A DNA stretch of 64,000 bases from Stenotrophomonas sp. 364 (GTDB lineage Bacteria > Pseudomonadota > Gammaproteobacteria > Xanthomonadales > Xanthomonadaceae). This document shows, one piece after another, positions 54,501 to 63,940 of this stretch (its first letter is position 1; each line of letters starts with the position of its first letter). The position numbers were made by a program, and so were the translations under genes. The stretch covers positions 3,884,001 to 3,948,000 of the forward strand of contig NZ_CP047135.1 in assembly GCF_009832905.1 (NCBI RefSeq), read 5' to 3'. A model generated the notes under the pieces. That model searched no databases and had not been told where the DNA came from. It saw only the letters and a program-made list of their open reading frames with translations.

Positions 54501-57500
54501 CCAGGGTCAGGCCGGCCGGTGCCGGGCCCAGCACGGTATAGACCGCCGCGGCCGGCATGTTGTCGTTGCTCGCTACGGTGGTAGCCAGCGTCTGCCCGAC
54601 CGGTACCGAATATGCATCGTTCTGCGGTGCCGGGCTGACCACCACGGTGACGCTGGCGGTGTCGCAGTTGGCGGGCGCGGCGGCTTCGCAGATCTGGTAC
54701 GTGAGCGCGGTTGCACCGGACGTGACGCCGGTGGACACGCTGATCCTGCCGTCGGTGCCGATGCTGAAGCCCGCCGGCGCACCGACCAGGCTCAGCAGCA
54801 CGTCGCCCGCAGCCGGCGGCGAGACCCCGTTGAGGCTGTCATTGGCCAGCACGCTGGGCCCAGAGGCGCTGCCTGGGGCCACGCCGGTGAACGTGTCATC
54901 GCCGGCCACGAGCTGGCCGTTGTTGATGCTGATGGTGACGATGGCGCGCCCGCACAGGGTGGCATTCGGCGCCGGCAGGCAGACCTGGTAGGCCACGCTG
55001 ACCGGGCCGACCACGCCGACCGCCGGGGTGTAGGTGAAGCTGCCGTTGGCGTTGAACGTCAAGCCGGCCGGTGCGGTGTCCTGCAACGTGAACTGCGCAC
55101 CGGGCGGGGTGTTGTCGTTGGCCGCCACGGTGGTGGACAGGGTCTGCCCGGCCTGCACAGCGTAGGCGTCGTCCTGCGGCGCCGGGGTAACCACCACGGT
55201 GACGCTGGCGGTATCGCAGTTGGACGGCGCGGCCGCTTCGCAGATCTGGTAGGTGATGGTGGTCGGCCCGGCGCCCACGCCGCTGCCCACGGTGAGGGTG
55301 CCGTCGGGGTTGAGCGTGAAGCCACCCGGCGCACCCACCAGGCTCAACAGCACATCGCCCGCAGCCGGCGGCGACACGCCATTGAGGCTGTCGTTGGCGA
55401 GCACGCTGGTGCCGGTGGTGGCACCGGGTAGCACGCCGACCAGGGTGTCATCGCCTGCACTCAGGGTGCCGTTGTTGATGTTCAGCGCCACCGTGGCGGT
55501 GGCACACAGGCTGCCGTTCGGCGCCGGCAGGCAGGTCTGGTAGGTGAAGCCCACCGGCGACACCGCACCGGCCGGCGGCGCATAGCTGAAGCTGCCATCG
55601 GGGTTGAAGGTCAGGCCCGGCGGCGGCATGCCCTGCACGGCCCAGGTGGAGCCGGCCGGCATGCTGTCGTTGGTGGCCACGCTGTTGCTCAGCGTCTGTC
55701 CGGCCTGCACCGAGAACGCGTCGTTCTGCGGGGTCGGACTGACGATGACGGTAACGCTGGCGGTGGCGCAGTTGCCCGGCGCGGCGGCTTCGCAGATCTG
55801 GTAGGTGAGCGTGGTCGGGCCAGCGCTGACGCCGGTCGCCACGGTGATCGTGCCGGTGGGCGTGATCGCAAAGCCTGCCGGTGCACCCACCAACGTCAGC
55901 AGCACGCTGGTCGCCGCCGGCGGCGACACCCCGTTGAGGCTGTCGTTGGCCAGCACGCTGGCCGCCGAGGTGGTGCCCGGTGCGACGCCGCTGAGCGTGT
56001 CGTTGCCGGCCAGCAGCGTGCCGGTGGCGATGTTGAGGGTGACGCTGGCGGTGGCGCACAACGCGTTCGGTGCCGGCAGGCAGGCCTGGTAGGTGAAGCT
56101 CACCGGGCTCGGCGTGCCGGGCAGCGGGGCGTAGGTGAACGACCCGTCGAGGTTGAAGGTCAGCCCGGCCGGCGCGGTGCCCTGCACGGTGAAGGTCGAC
56201 CCCGCCGGCAGGTTGTCGTTGGTCGCCACGCTGTTGCTCAACGTCTGCCCGGCCTGCACCGAGAAGGCATCGTTCAGCGGCGTGGGGCTGACGATGACGG
56301 TGATGCTGGCGGTATCGCAGTTGGTCGGCGCGGCTGCTTCGCAGATCTGGTAGGTGAGCGTGGTGGTGCCCGATGTCACGGTGCTGCCCACGCTAAGGGT
56401 GCCGTCGGCATTGAGGGTGTAACCGGCCGGCGCACCGACCAGGCTCAGTACAACGCTTGCGGGCAGCGGCGGGCTCACCGCATTGAGCGTGTCGTTGGCC
56501 AGCACGCTGACGCTCGTGGTGCCGCCTGCGGCGACGCCGCTGAGGGTGTCGTCCACCGCCACCAGGCTACCGTTGCTGATGTTGAGGGTGACGGTAGCGG
56601 TGCTGCACAGCGCGGCGTTCGGCGCCGACAGGCACGCCTGGTACGTGAAGACCACCGGGCTGGGGGTACCGATCGGGGGGGTGTAGGTGAAGGTGCCATC
56701 GGCGTTGAAGGTCAGCCCCGCCGGCGTGGCGCCCTGCAGCGCCCAGGTCGAGCCTGCCGGCAGGTTGTCGTTGGCGGCCACGTTGCCGTTGCTGATGGAG
56801 CCGCCGGCCTGCACGGCATACGCGTCGTTCTGCGCGGCCGGGCGGATCACCAGCGACACCGTGGCGGTATCGCAGTTGGACGGCGCGGCGGTTTCGCAGA
56901 TCTGGTAAGTCAGCGTGGCCGGGCCGGAGGTGACACCGGCGGGCACGGTGATGGTGCCATCGGCGGCAATGGCGTAGCCGGCCGGCGCACCGACCAGGCT
57001 CAGCTGCACGCTCGCCGCTGCCGGCGGGCTCACCGCGTTGAGCGCATCGTTGGCCAGCACGCTGGGTGTGGCGGCGCCGGGCGCGATGCCGACGAAACTG
57101 TCATCACCGGCCACCAGCGTGCCCAGGTTGACGTTCACCGTGGCCGTGGCGAGGCCGCACACGCCGCCGTTGGGTGCGGGCAGGCAGGTCTGGTAGGTGA
57201 AGGTGACCGCCCCGGTGGTGCCCACCGGCGGGGTGTAGGTGAAGCTGCCATTGGCGTTGAACTGCAGGCCGGTCGGCGGGGTGCCCTGCACCGTCCAGCT
57301 CGACCCCGCCGGCATGCCGTCGTTGGCGGCCACGCTGACGCCTGCAAGCGTGCCACCGGCCTGCACGGCAAATGCGTCGTTCTGCGGCGCCGGGGTGATC
57401 ACGAAGCGGATCGCGGCGGCGGCGCAGTTGGTCGGCGACGCGGCCTCGCACAGCTGATAGTTCAGCACGGTGGCACCGGCAGCAGCACCGGCTGGCACCT

Positions 57501-60500
57501 GCACGGTGCCGTCGTTGTTGATCACGAACCCGGGCGGCGCGCCCACCAGCAGCAGCTGCACATCGGCAGAGGCCGGCGGGGTCACCCCGTTGAGGGCGTC
57601 GTTGGTGAGCACGCTGGGCGTGGCCGACCCACCAGTGATCGGTGCCGCGAACGCATCGTCGTTGGCCTCCACCGCGTTCACCGCAATGTTCAAGGTGGCG
57701 GTCGCCGTGCCGCACACCGCGGCGTCCGGCGCCGGCAGGCAGGCCTGGTAGCTGAAGGTGACCGGCCCGAGAGTGCCGGCCGGGGGCGTATAGGTGAAAC
57801 TGCCGTTGCTGTTGAAGACCAGCCCCTGCGGCGGCGCGGCCACGCTCCAGGTGGAGCCGGCCGGCATGTTGTCGTTGCCCGACACGTTGCCGGTGTTGGG
57901 CTGGCCAGACTGCACCGCGATCACGTCGTTGACCGGCACCGGGCGCACCACCAGCGCGATGTTGGCCGTGGCGCAGTTGTTGGCCGCCGCGGATTCGCAG
58001 ACCTGGTAGACCAGCACGATGGCGCCGGTGGGCGCGGTGGCTGCCACCGACAGCGTGCCGGTGGGGTTGAGGGTGAAACCGGCCGGTGCGCCCACCAGCG
58101 ACAGCGACACCGTGGCCGCGGCCGGCGGGGTCACCCCGTTGAGCGCATCGTTGCCCAGCACGCTCGGCGTGCTGGCGCCCGGTGCGATCGCACCGAAGCT
58201 GTCATCGGCCGCCACCAGCAGGCCGTTGTTGATGTTCAACGTGGCCGTGGCGGTGCCGCACACGGCGCTGTTCGGCGCAGGCAAACAGGCCTGGTACGTG
58301 AAACTGGCCGGGCTGGTGGTGCCCGCCGGCGGTGCATAGGTGAAGCTGCCATCGGCGTTGAAGGTGACCCCGGCCGGCGGCGTGCCCTGCAGCGCGTACA
58401 CCGATCCGATCGGCATGTTGTCGTTGCCCGACACAGTGCCGCTCAGGGTCTGCCCTGCCTGCACGGCGAAGGCATCGTTGGCCGGCGCCGGAGCGACTAT
58501 CAGGGCCACGCTGGCGGTGGCGCAGTTGGCCGACGCGGCGGCCTCGCAGATCTGGTAGGTGAGCGTGGTGGCACCGGACGCGGTGCCGGTGGCCACGCTG
58601 ACGGTGCCGTCGGCGGCGATCGCAAAGCCGGTGGGCGCGCCCACCAGCGACAGCACCACTTCGGCCGGCAACGGCGTGGCGGCGTTGAGGGTGTCGTTGG
58701 CCAGCACGGTGGGCGACGCCGTGCCCGGCGCGATCGGCGTGGCGAAGGTATCGGCCACGGCCACCAGCGTGCCGCTGTTGACGTTGAGCGTTGCGTTCGC
58801 GGTGGCGCACACACCCGCGTCGGGTGCCGGCAGGCAGACCGTGTAGGCGAAGGTGGACGCGCCACTGAAGCCGACGGGCGGGGTGTACACCAGGCTGCCA
58901 TCGCTGGCCAGCACCAGCCCGTCCGGCGCGGTGCCCACCACCTGGAAGACCGCACCGGCCGGCACGTTGTCGTTGGTGGCCACGCTGCTGGTGAGCACCT
59001 GCCCGGACGCGGTGGACAGCGCATCGTCCAGCGCCGACGGCGCCACCACCAGGCGGATCGTCGCGGTATCGCAGTTGCCAGGCGCGGCGGCCTCGCACAG
59101 CTGGTAAGTGAGGTTCTTGACCCCGGCAGGGGTGCCGGCGGCCACGGTCACCGCGCCTTCGGCGGTGATGGCCAGGCCGGCCGGCGCGCCCACCAGCGAC
59201 AGCAGCACGTTGGCCACCGCGGGCGGCGTGATGCCGTTGAGCGAATCATTGGCCAGCACCGAGGTGGTGCTGCCGCCGCTGACCGGGCTGATCGGGGTGC
59301 TGCTGAAATCATCGCCGGTGGCGGCCAGGCTGCCCACGGTGAGGGTGATGGCGGCGCTGGCAGTGGCGCACAGCGCCGCGTTCGGCGCCGGCAGGCAGAC
59401 CTGGTAGTCGAAGGTCACCGGCGAGGTCACGCCGACCGGCGGCACATAGGTGAAGCTGCCCGAACCGGTGAAGGTCAACCCGGCCGGCACGGGGCCGACC
59501 ACGCTGAACAGCGCGCCCGCCGGCACGTTGTCGTTGTCACCCACGTTGCCGTTGAGCGCCTGCCCGGCCGCGGTGGAATAGGTGTCGTTGCTGGCCGACG
59601 GCGTCACCACCAGGCGCAGGGTGGCACTGGCGCAGTTGCTGGGCAGCACCGCTTCGCAGACCTGGTAGGTGAGCACCACCGCGCCACTGGTGGCGGCAGC
59701 GGGCACCTGCAACAGGCCGTTGGCGTCCAGCGCGTAGCCGGTCGGCGCACCGATCAGGCTCAGCAGCACACTGGCGGCGGCCGGCGGGGTGACACCGTTG
59801 AGCGTGTCATTGACCAGCACGCTGCTGGCGCTGGTGCCGCCGGGGGCGAGCGGCGTGGCGCTGATGTCGTCGTCGCGTGCCACCAGGGTGCCCGCATTGA
59901 CGTTGATGGTGGCCGTGGCGGTACTGCACTGCGCGCTGTCGGGCGCGGGCAGGCAGACCTCATAGGTAAAGGCGACCGGGCCGGTGAAGTTGGCCGGCGG
60001 GGTGTACTGAAGGCTGCCATCGGCACCGAACTGCAGGCCCGCCGGCACCGCGCCGGGCACGCGGAACACCGCACCGGCCGGTGCGTTGTCATTGGTGCCC
60101 ACATTGCCGGCCAACAGCTGCCCGGCCGGGGTGGAGAACACATCGGCCGCCGCCAACGGCGCAACCAGCAGGCGGACCTGGGCGGTATCGCAGTTGCCCG
60201 GCAGCGCCGCTTCGCACAGCTGGTAGGTCAGCGTGACCGCACCGGCCGGCACGCCGCTGGCAACGGCGAGCACGCCATCGCTGCCCAGCGTATAGCCCGA
60301 AGGCGCCCCCACCAGGGTGAGCAGCACATCGGCCGACGCCGGCGGCACCGTGCCATTGAGGCTGTCGTTGCCCAGCACCGACGCCGTGCTGCCGCCTACG
60401 GCAGGATTGATCGGCGTGGCACGGACGTCATCGTCGTTGGCCACCAGGGTGCCGGCATTGACGTTGACCGTGACCGACGCGCCGGCGCACACGGTGGTGT

Positions 60501-63500
60501 CCGGTGCGGGCAGGCAGGCCTGATAGGCGAAGATCACCGCGCCCTGGGTACCCACCGGCGGCGTGTAGGTGAAGGTGCCATTCGGATTGAACACCAGCCC
60601 GGCCGGCGCGGTGCCGCTCAGGCTGAAGCTGGCGTTGGCCGGTACGTCGTCGTTGCCGGCCACGTTGCCGGTCACCGGCACGCCCACCTGCGTGCTCACC
60701 GTGTCATTCACCGCCACCGGCGCCAGCAGCAGCTGCACCACAGCGGTGGCGCAGTTGCTGGGCAGGGCCGCTTCGCACAACTGGTAGGAGAAGGTGACCG
60801 CACCGGCGGCCGCGCCACCGGGGACGGACACCGTGCCGTTGCTGTTGATCACATAGCCGGCCGGTGCGCCCACCAGGCTCAGGATCACATCGGCCGGGGC
60901 CGGCGGAACCGCGCCGTTGATGGTGTCGTTGCCGAGTACGCTGTTGGTGGTGCCGCCGCTGGTCGGGTTGATGATCGCGCCGCGGAAGTCATCGTCACTG
61001 GCCACCAGCGTGCCGGCGTTGACGTTGAGGGTGACCGTGGCGGTATCGCAGACGCCGGCGAACGGCGCGGCCAGGCACGCCTGGTAGGTGAACGTGGTGG
61101 TGCCGGTGTACTGCGGCGGCGGGGTGTAGGTGAAGCTGCCATCGGGGTTGAACAGCAACCCGGCCGGCGTGGCACCGGTCACGGCATAGGTGGTGCCCGC
61201 AGCGACACTGTCATTCACCGCCACGTTGCCGCTGACCGCGCGCGCCACCTGGGTGGTGAACGCATCGGCCACCGCGTCGGGCGCGATCACGACCGCGATG
61301 CTCGCGGTGGCGCAGTTGCCGGTGCCGGCTTGGCACAGCTGGTAGGTCAGGCTGATCGGCCCGGCCGGCGCGCCGGCCGGCACCTGCAGCTGGCCGTTGG
61401 CGGTCAGTGTGTAACCGGCGGGCGGCGCATTGATCAGCGACAGCGTGGCCTGTGCAGGCAGGATGGCGGCGCCATTGAGGGTGTCGTTGACCAGCACGCT
61501 GGCGGTGAGCCCACCGGCACTGGTCAGCGGCGCGGCGGTGAAGTCGTCGTTGCCGGCCACGATGACGGCGGCACCCACGTTGACGGTCACGGTGGCGGCA
61601 TCGCACACGCCCGCATTCGGGGCCGGCAGGCACACCTGGTAGCGGAAGCTGTCCGGACCGGTAAAGGCCGGCTGCGCGGTGTAGTTGAAGGTGCCATCGG
61701 CGTTGACCGTCACCGTGCCATGCGCGGCCACGGCCAACAGGCTGAACTGTGCGCCCACGCCCACGTTGTCGTTGCCCGCAACGGTGCCGGTCAGTGCGAT
61801 GCCCGCCGTGGCCACGAACGTGTCGTCCACCGCATCGGGGGCGACCACCAGCTGCACGTTGGCCGTGGCGCAGTTGGTGGGCGTGGCGATCTCGCAGATC
61901 TGGTAATCGAAGCTCACCGCGCCGGCCGCCGCACCGGCCGGCACCTGCACCTGCCCGTTGGCGTTGACGGTGTAGTTGGCCGGTGCACCGCTCAGGGTGA
62001 GCAGCACCGACGCCGGGAGCACGGCCACCCCATTGAGGGTGTCGTTGCCCAGCACGCTCACCGCCGTGGTGGCGCCCGGCAACAGCGGCGTGATGAACAC
62101 ATCGTTGACGGCGGCGATCTGGTTGGCCTGCACGTTCACGCTGACCGTGGCGGTGTCGCACACGCTGCCGTTCGGGTCCGGCAGGCACACCTGGTAGGTG
62201 AACGAATCCGGCCCGGTATTGGCATTGGACGGGGTATAGCCGAAGGTGCCGTCGGCGTTGACCACGGCCGTGCCACGGGCGGGTGCGGTGGCCAGGGTGT
62301 AGGTGGAACCGCTGGCGATGTTGTCGTTGCCGGCCAGGCTGCCGGTGGCCGGCTGACCACCGCCGGGCGTGGTCACCGTGTCGTTCACCGCATCCGGGCT
62401 CACCAGCAGGGTGGCCGTGGCCGTGGCACAGTTGGCCGGCAAAGCGGTTTCGCAGAAGCGATAGGTCAGCGCCAGCGGACCGGCCGCGGCGGTGGCCGGC
62501 ACCTGCACGGTGCCGTTGGCATTGATGGCAAAGCCCGTCGGCGCGCCCACCAGGCTCAGCGCCACCTGGCCCAGCGGCACGGCACCGCCGTTGAACGTGT
62601 CGTTGGTGAGCACGGTCGGGGTGAGCCCGCCGGTGCCGGCCGGGATCGGCGTGGCGAAGGTGTCATCGACCGCCACCAGTGCGTTGGCATTGACCACGAT
62701 GGCCGCCGTGGCGGTGGCACACACGCTGCCGTTCGGGGCGGGCAGGCAGACCTGGTACTGGAATGACGTGGGCGCGGCGATGCCACCGGCAGGCGCATAG
62801 GCGAAGGTGCCGTCGCCGTTGACGGTGAGCCCGGCCGGCGGCGTGCCGACGGCGCTGAACACCGCACCCGCCGGTGCGTTGTCGTTGCTGCCCACGTTGC
62901 CGGCGAACGACGGCGCGCCACCGGTGGCGTTGAAGCTGTCGTTCACGGCGGTGGGGCCGATCACAACGCTGGCCGTGGCGGTGGCGCAGTTGGTCGGCGA
63001 TGCGTTCTCGCAGATCTGATAGATCAGGCTGGTGGCACCGGCGGTGGCGCCGGCCGGCACCGTGATCACGCCGGCACTGTTGATGGTGAATCCCGCCGGC
63101 GCGTTCTGCAGCGCGATGATCAGGGAGGTGCCGACCACCGGCGCACCGTTGAGCGTGTCATTGGCCAGCACCGTGGGCGTCGTGCCACCGGTGGCTGAGG
63201 AAATCGCCGTGGCGAACACATCGTTGTTGGCCACCAGCGCGTTGGCCTGCACCGGCACGGCCGGGGTGATGGCGCTGTTGTCGCCCGGGGTCGGGTCGGT
63301 GGTGCCGGTGGGCAGCACCAGCGTGACGCTGTTGGCCGGCACGGTGGCCGGGGTGGCGCTGGGCGCGGTGCCGTTGACCAGCAGCACCACGCTGTCGCCC
63401 ACGCCCACGTTGACCTGCACGTTGATGGCATTGCCGGTGCCGCTGGACTGCGCGCACGACGATGCCGCGGTGGTGGGCTGGCAACTCCAGGCCACGTTGG

Positions 63501-63861
63501 TGAGCAGCGCCGACACGGTGTCGACCACGCCCACGCCCTGCGCCGCCGAAGGGCCGGCATTGCTCACCTGGATGCGGTACTGCACCGCGCCGCCGGCCGC
63601 CACCGGGCTGGCACTGAGCAACGTCTTGGTCACGCTCAGCTGTGCCTGCAGGGCCAGCGCGTTGGTATCGGTGGCGGTGTTGTTGCCCGGGGTCGGGTCG
63701 CCCACGTCGGCCGGCGCGGTCACCGTGGCGGTGTTGTTGAGCGGGTTCGGGTAGCTCTGCGCAAGCAGCGTGGGAGACAGCAGCAACGCCAACAGCCCCA
63801 CCGCGTGCGCGATGCCGGCCGATGCCCTGCGTGCCCTGCCCTGCCTGCGGGTTGCTGCCAT
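51547..63861 (-). CDS. Giant exported repeat protein, 4104 aa, with DUF11, SdrD-B-like and OmpA-like ends
   Basis: The signal peptide (AVGLLALLLSPTLLAQS) is followed by a DUF11-like region (about 40-200; VTKTLLSASPVAAGGAVQYR). Residues 210-3362 are 17 units of about 185 residues. Each has two Ig/cadherin-like modules: one with the core VLANDTLNGVSPPA, LSLVGAPAGF and TYQICEAAAPSNCDTA, the other with NDNMPAGS, PAGLTFNADGSF and TYQACLPAPN. Diverged modules follow, then a second DUF11 domain (about 3744-3850; TVTIDNVGEVDANGATLLDT), an SdrD-B-like domain (FDDRNGNGVQDPGERGIPGV) and an OmpA-like C-terminus (LFAPGSARLDASRDAVLDKA). It is probably a long fibrous surface protein tied to the wall by its C-terminus. 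Adhesion is inferred, not shown. Confidence 0.9.
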   Translation of the reverse strand: MAATRRQGRARRASAGIAHAVGLLALLLSPTLLAQSYPNPLNNTATVTAPADVGDPTPGNNTATDTNALALQAQLSVTKTLLSASPVAAGGAVQYRIQVSNAGPSAAQGVGVVDTVSALLTNVAWSCQPTTAASSCAQSSGTGNAINVQVNVGVGDSVVLLVNGTAPSATPATVPANSVTLVLPTGTTDPTPGDNSAITPAVPVQANALVANNDVFATAISSATGGTTPTVLANDTLNGAPVVGTSLIIALQNAPAGFTINSAGVITVPAGATAGATSLIYQICENASPTNCATATASVVIGPTAVNDSFNATGGAPSFAGNVGSNDNAPAGAVFSAVGTPPAGLTVNGDGTFAYAPAGGIAAPTSFQYQVCLPAPNGSVCATATAAIVVNANALVAVDDTFATPIPAGTGGLTPTVLTNDTFNGGAVPLGQVALSLVGAPTGFAINANGTVQVPATAAAGPLALTYRFCETALPANCATATATLLVSPDAVNDTVTTPGGGQPATGSLAGNDNIASGSTYTLATAPARGTAVVNADGTFGYTPSNANTGPDSFTYQVCLPDPNGSVCDTATVSVNVQANQIAAVNDVFITPLLPGATTAVSVLGNDTLNGVAVLPASVLLTLSGAPANYTVNANGQVQVPAGAAAGAVSFDYQICEIATPTNCATANVQLVVAPDAVDDTFVATAGIALTGTVAGNDNVGVGAQFSLLAVAAHGTVTVNADGTFNYTAQPAFTGPDSFRYQVCLPAPNAGVCDAATVTVNVGAAVIVAGNDDFTAAPLTSAGGLTASVLVNDTLNGAAILPAQATLSLINAPPAGYTLTANGQLQVPAGAPAGPISLTYQLCQAGTGNCATASIAVVIAPDAVADAFTTQVARAVSGNVAVNDSVAAGTTYAVTGATPAGLLFNPDGSFTYTPPPQYTGTTTFTYQACLAAPFAGVCDTATVTLNVNAGTLVASDDDFRGAIINPTSGGTTNSVLGNDTINGAVPPAPADVILSLVGAPAGYVINSNGTVSVPGGAAAGAVTFSYQLCEAALPSNCATAVVQLLLAPVAVNDTVSTQVGVPVTGNVAGNDDVPANASFSLSGTAPAGLVFNPNGTFTYTPPVGTQGAVIFAYQACLPAPDTTVCAGASVTVNVNAGTLVANDDDVRATPINPAVGGSTASVLGNDSLNGTVPPASADVLLTLVGAPSGYTLGSDGVLAVASGVPAGAVTLTYQLCEAALPGNCDTAQVRLLVAPLAAADVFSTPAGQLLAGNVGTNDNAPAGAVFRVPGAVPAGLQFGADGSLQYTPPANFTGPVAFTYEVCLPAPDSAQCSTATATINVNAGTLVARDDDISATPLAPGGTSASSVLVNDTLNGVTPPAAASVLLSLIGAPTGYALDANGLLQVPAAATSGAVVLTYQVCEAVLPSNCASATLRLVVTPSASNDTYSTAAGQALNGNVGDNDNVPAGALFSVVGPVPAGLTFTGSGSFTYVPPVGVTSPVTFDYQVCLPAPNAALCATASAAITLTVGSLAATGDDFSSTPISPVSGGSTTSVLANDSLNGITPPAVANVLLSLVGAPAGLAITAEGAVTVAAGTPAGVKNLTYQLCEAAAPGNCDTATIRLVVAPSALDDALSTASGQVLTSSVATNDNVPAGAVFQVVGTAPDGLVLASDGSLVYTPPVGFSGASTFAYTVCLPAPDAGVCATANATLNVNSGTLVAVADTFATPIAPGTASPTVLANDTLNAATPLPAEVVLSLVGAPTGFAIAADGTVSVATGTASGATTLTYQICEAAASANCATASVALIVAPAPANDAFAVQAGQTLSGTVSGNDNMPIGSVYALQGTPPAGVTFNADGSFTYAPPAGTTSPASFTYQACLPAPNSAVCGTATATLNINNGLLVAADDSFGAIAPGASTPSVLGNDALNGVTPPAAATVSLSLVGAPAGFTLNPTGTLSVAATAPTGAIVLVYQVCESAAANNCATANIALVVRPVPVNDVIAVQSGQPNTGNVSGNDNMPAGSTWSVAAPPQGLVFNSNGSFTYTPPAGTLGPVTFSYQACLPAPDAAVCGTATATLNIAVNAVEANDDAFAAPITGGSATPSVLTNDALNGVTPPASADVQLLLVGAPPGFVINNDGTVQVPAGAAAGATVLNYQLCEAASPTNCAAAAIRFVITPAPQNDAFAVQAGGTLAGVSVAANDGMPAGSSWTVQGTPPTGLQFNANGSFTYTPPVGTTGAVTFTYQTCLPAPNGGVCGLATATVNVNLGTLVAGDDSFVGIAPGAATPSVLANDALNAVSPPAAASVQLSLVGAPAGYAIAADGTITVPAGVTSGPATLTYQICETAAPSNCDTATVSLVIRPAAQNDAYAVQAGGSISNGNVAANDNLPAGSTWALQGATPAGLTFNADGTFTYTPPIGTPSPVVFTYQACLSAPNAALCSTATVTLNISNGSLVAVDDTLSGVAAGGTTSVSVLANDTLNAVSPPLPASVVLSLVGAPAGYTLNADGTLSVGSTVTSGTTTLTYQICEAAAPTNCDTASITVIVSPTPLNDAFSVQAGQTLSNSVATNDNLPAGSTFTVQGTAPAGLTFNLDGSFTYAPLPGTPSPVSFTYQACLPAPNALCATASVTLNIATGTLLAGNDTLSGVAPGTTSAASVLANDSLNGVSPPAATSVLLTLVGAPAGFAITPTGTITVATGVSAGPTTLTYQICEAAAPGNCATASVTVIVSPTPQNDAFSVQAGQTLSNSVATNDSMPAGSTWAVQGMPPPGLTFNPDGSFSYAPPAGAVSPVGFTYQTCLPAPNGSLCATATVALNINNGTLSAGDDTLVGVLPGATTGTSVLANDSLNGVSPPAAGDVLLSLVGAPGGFTLNPDGTLTVGSGVGAGPTTITYQICEAAAPSNCDTASVTVVVTPAPQDDAYAVQAGQTLSTTVAANDNTPPGAQFTLQDTAPAGLTFNANGSFTYTPAVGVVGPVSVAYQVCLPAPNATLCGRAIVTISINNGQLVAGDDTFTGVAPGSASGPSVLANDSLNGVSPPAAGDVLLSLVGAPAGFSIGTDGRISVSTGVTSGATALTYQICEAAAPANCDTASVTVVVSPAPQNDAYSVPVGQTLATTVASNDNMPAAAVYTVLGPAPAGLTLVSTGAFTYTPPGGTPSPVSFTYQACLPVPYAASCGTATVTININNGTLVAGDDVLTDVLPGATSSAGVLANDRLNGVSPPPPGDVILSLVGAPAGITINPDGTISVGTGVASGATQITYQVCEAAAPANCTTAGVTLVITPAPQNDSVTAPAGRPTLGNVSSNDNTPPGALYTLTSGAVAGLVFNADGSFSYTPPSGTTGPVIFTYQVCLPAPYSAQCGTASVTLTLSGSANVVLSVNDDFTSTPVDPSVGGTIARSVLDNDSFNNVSPPPVGSVVASLTGSTPGYTMNNQGQIMVAAGVQPGQVQLAYQLCENGVPTNCTTAIATVLVQGPVGALLAVDDSAGPIGPAGQARVVNVFTNDTFNTAPLDPAQVSFAPVATPALTFSADGWVDVAAGLAPGSYSTTYTLCLLNQPTVCDTGTVSVTVIAVPPGVDAEDDQVQVPQDGVIEIDVLGNDRVNGTPIDPDTVTVTITAPPPYGTATVMPRARIRFAALTNFAGVQGFDYQVCDVADPAMCASATVTVTVEPNVLTLVDDAVTMETTAPVQIDVLANDSARSAPLDPASLQVVTAPAHGSVQCANGLCSYTPAAGFAGTDSFRYRVCDVSIPTALCAEANVAVTVAGQQAVLRLTKVAAKRSAQIGDLVRYTVTIDNVGEVDANGATLLDTLPPGFTFVRGGFAVQDADNDARTSGVQPLRIDGIDIPVGDRATVVYYLRVGAGTGTGVHTNRITAIDGENRSIGNVASADVDITTDPLLDESLIIGSVFDDRNGNGVQDPGERGIPGVRVAAVEGLLMETDAFGRYHLVGIPGGQARGRNFILKVDPSTLPSGARFTTPNPLVRRITPGLPARFDFGVRMPDGALSAASPGDATAPRPVRIDLGEALFAPGSARLDASRDAVLDKAAQALVTRGGGRVLLTAAPGQEALARQRAQAVQMALATRVPAAIAAASHIAVVGGDGSTLYRLRLDDPSEPSPGADRTTREGR

Positions 63862-63940
63862 GCGCTCATCCTCGAAGCGGTGATCGTGTCCATCCCCGGC
63901 GCGGGGTCATCCCCACGCCCACTGCGCTACCGCCCGGGTG

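Noticed and set aside
51652..55431. Very long plus-strand open frame opposite the giant repeat gene
   Set aside because: It mirrors the repetitive minus-strand gene codon for codon, is rich in His, Arg and Gly as antisense frames of GC-rich genes are, and shows no signal or family motif.
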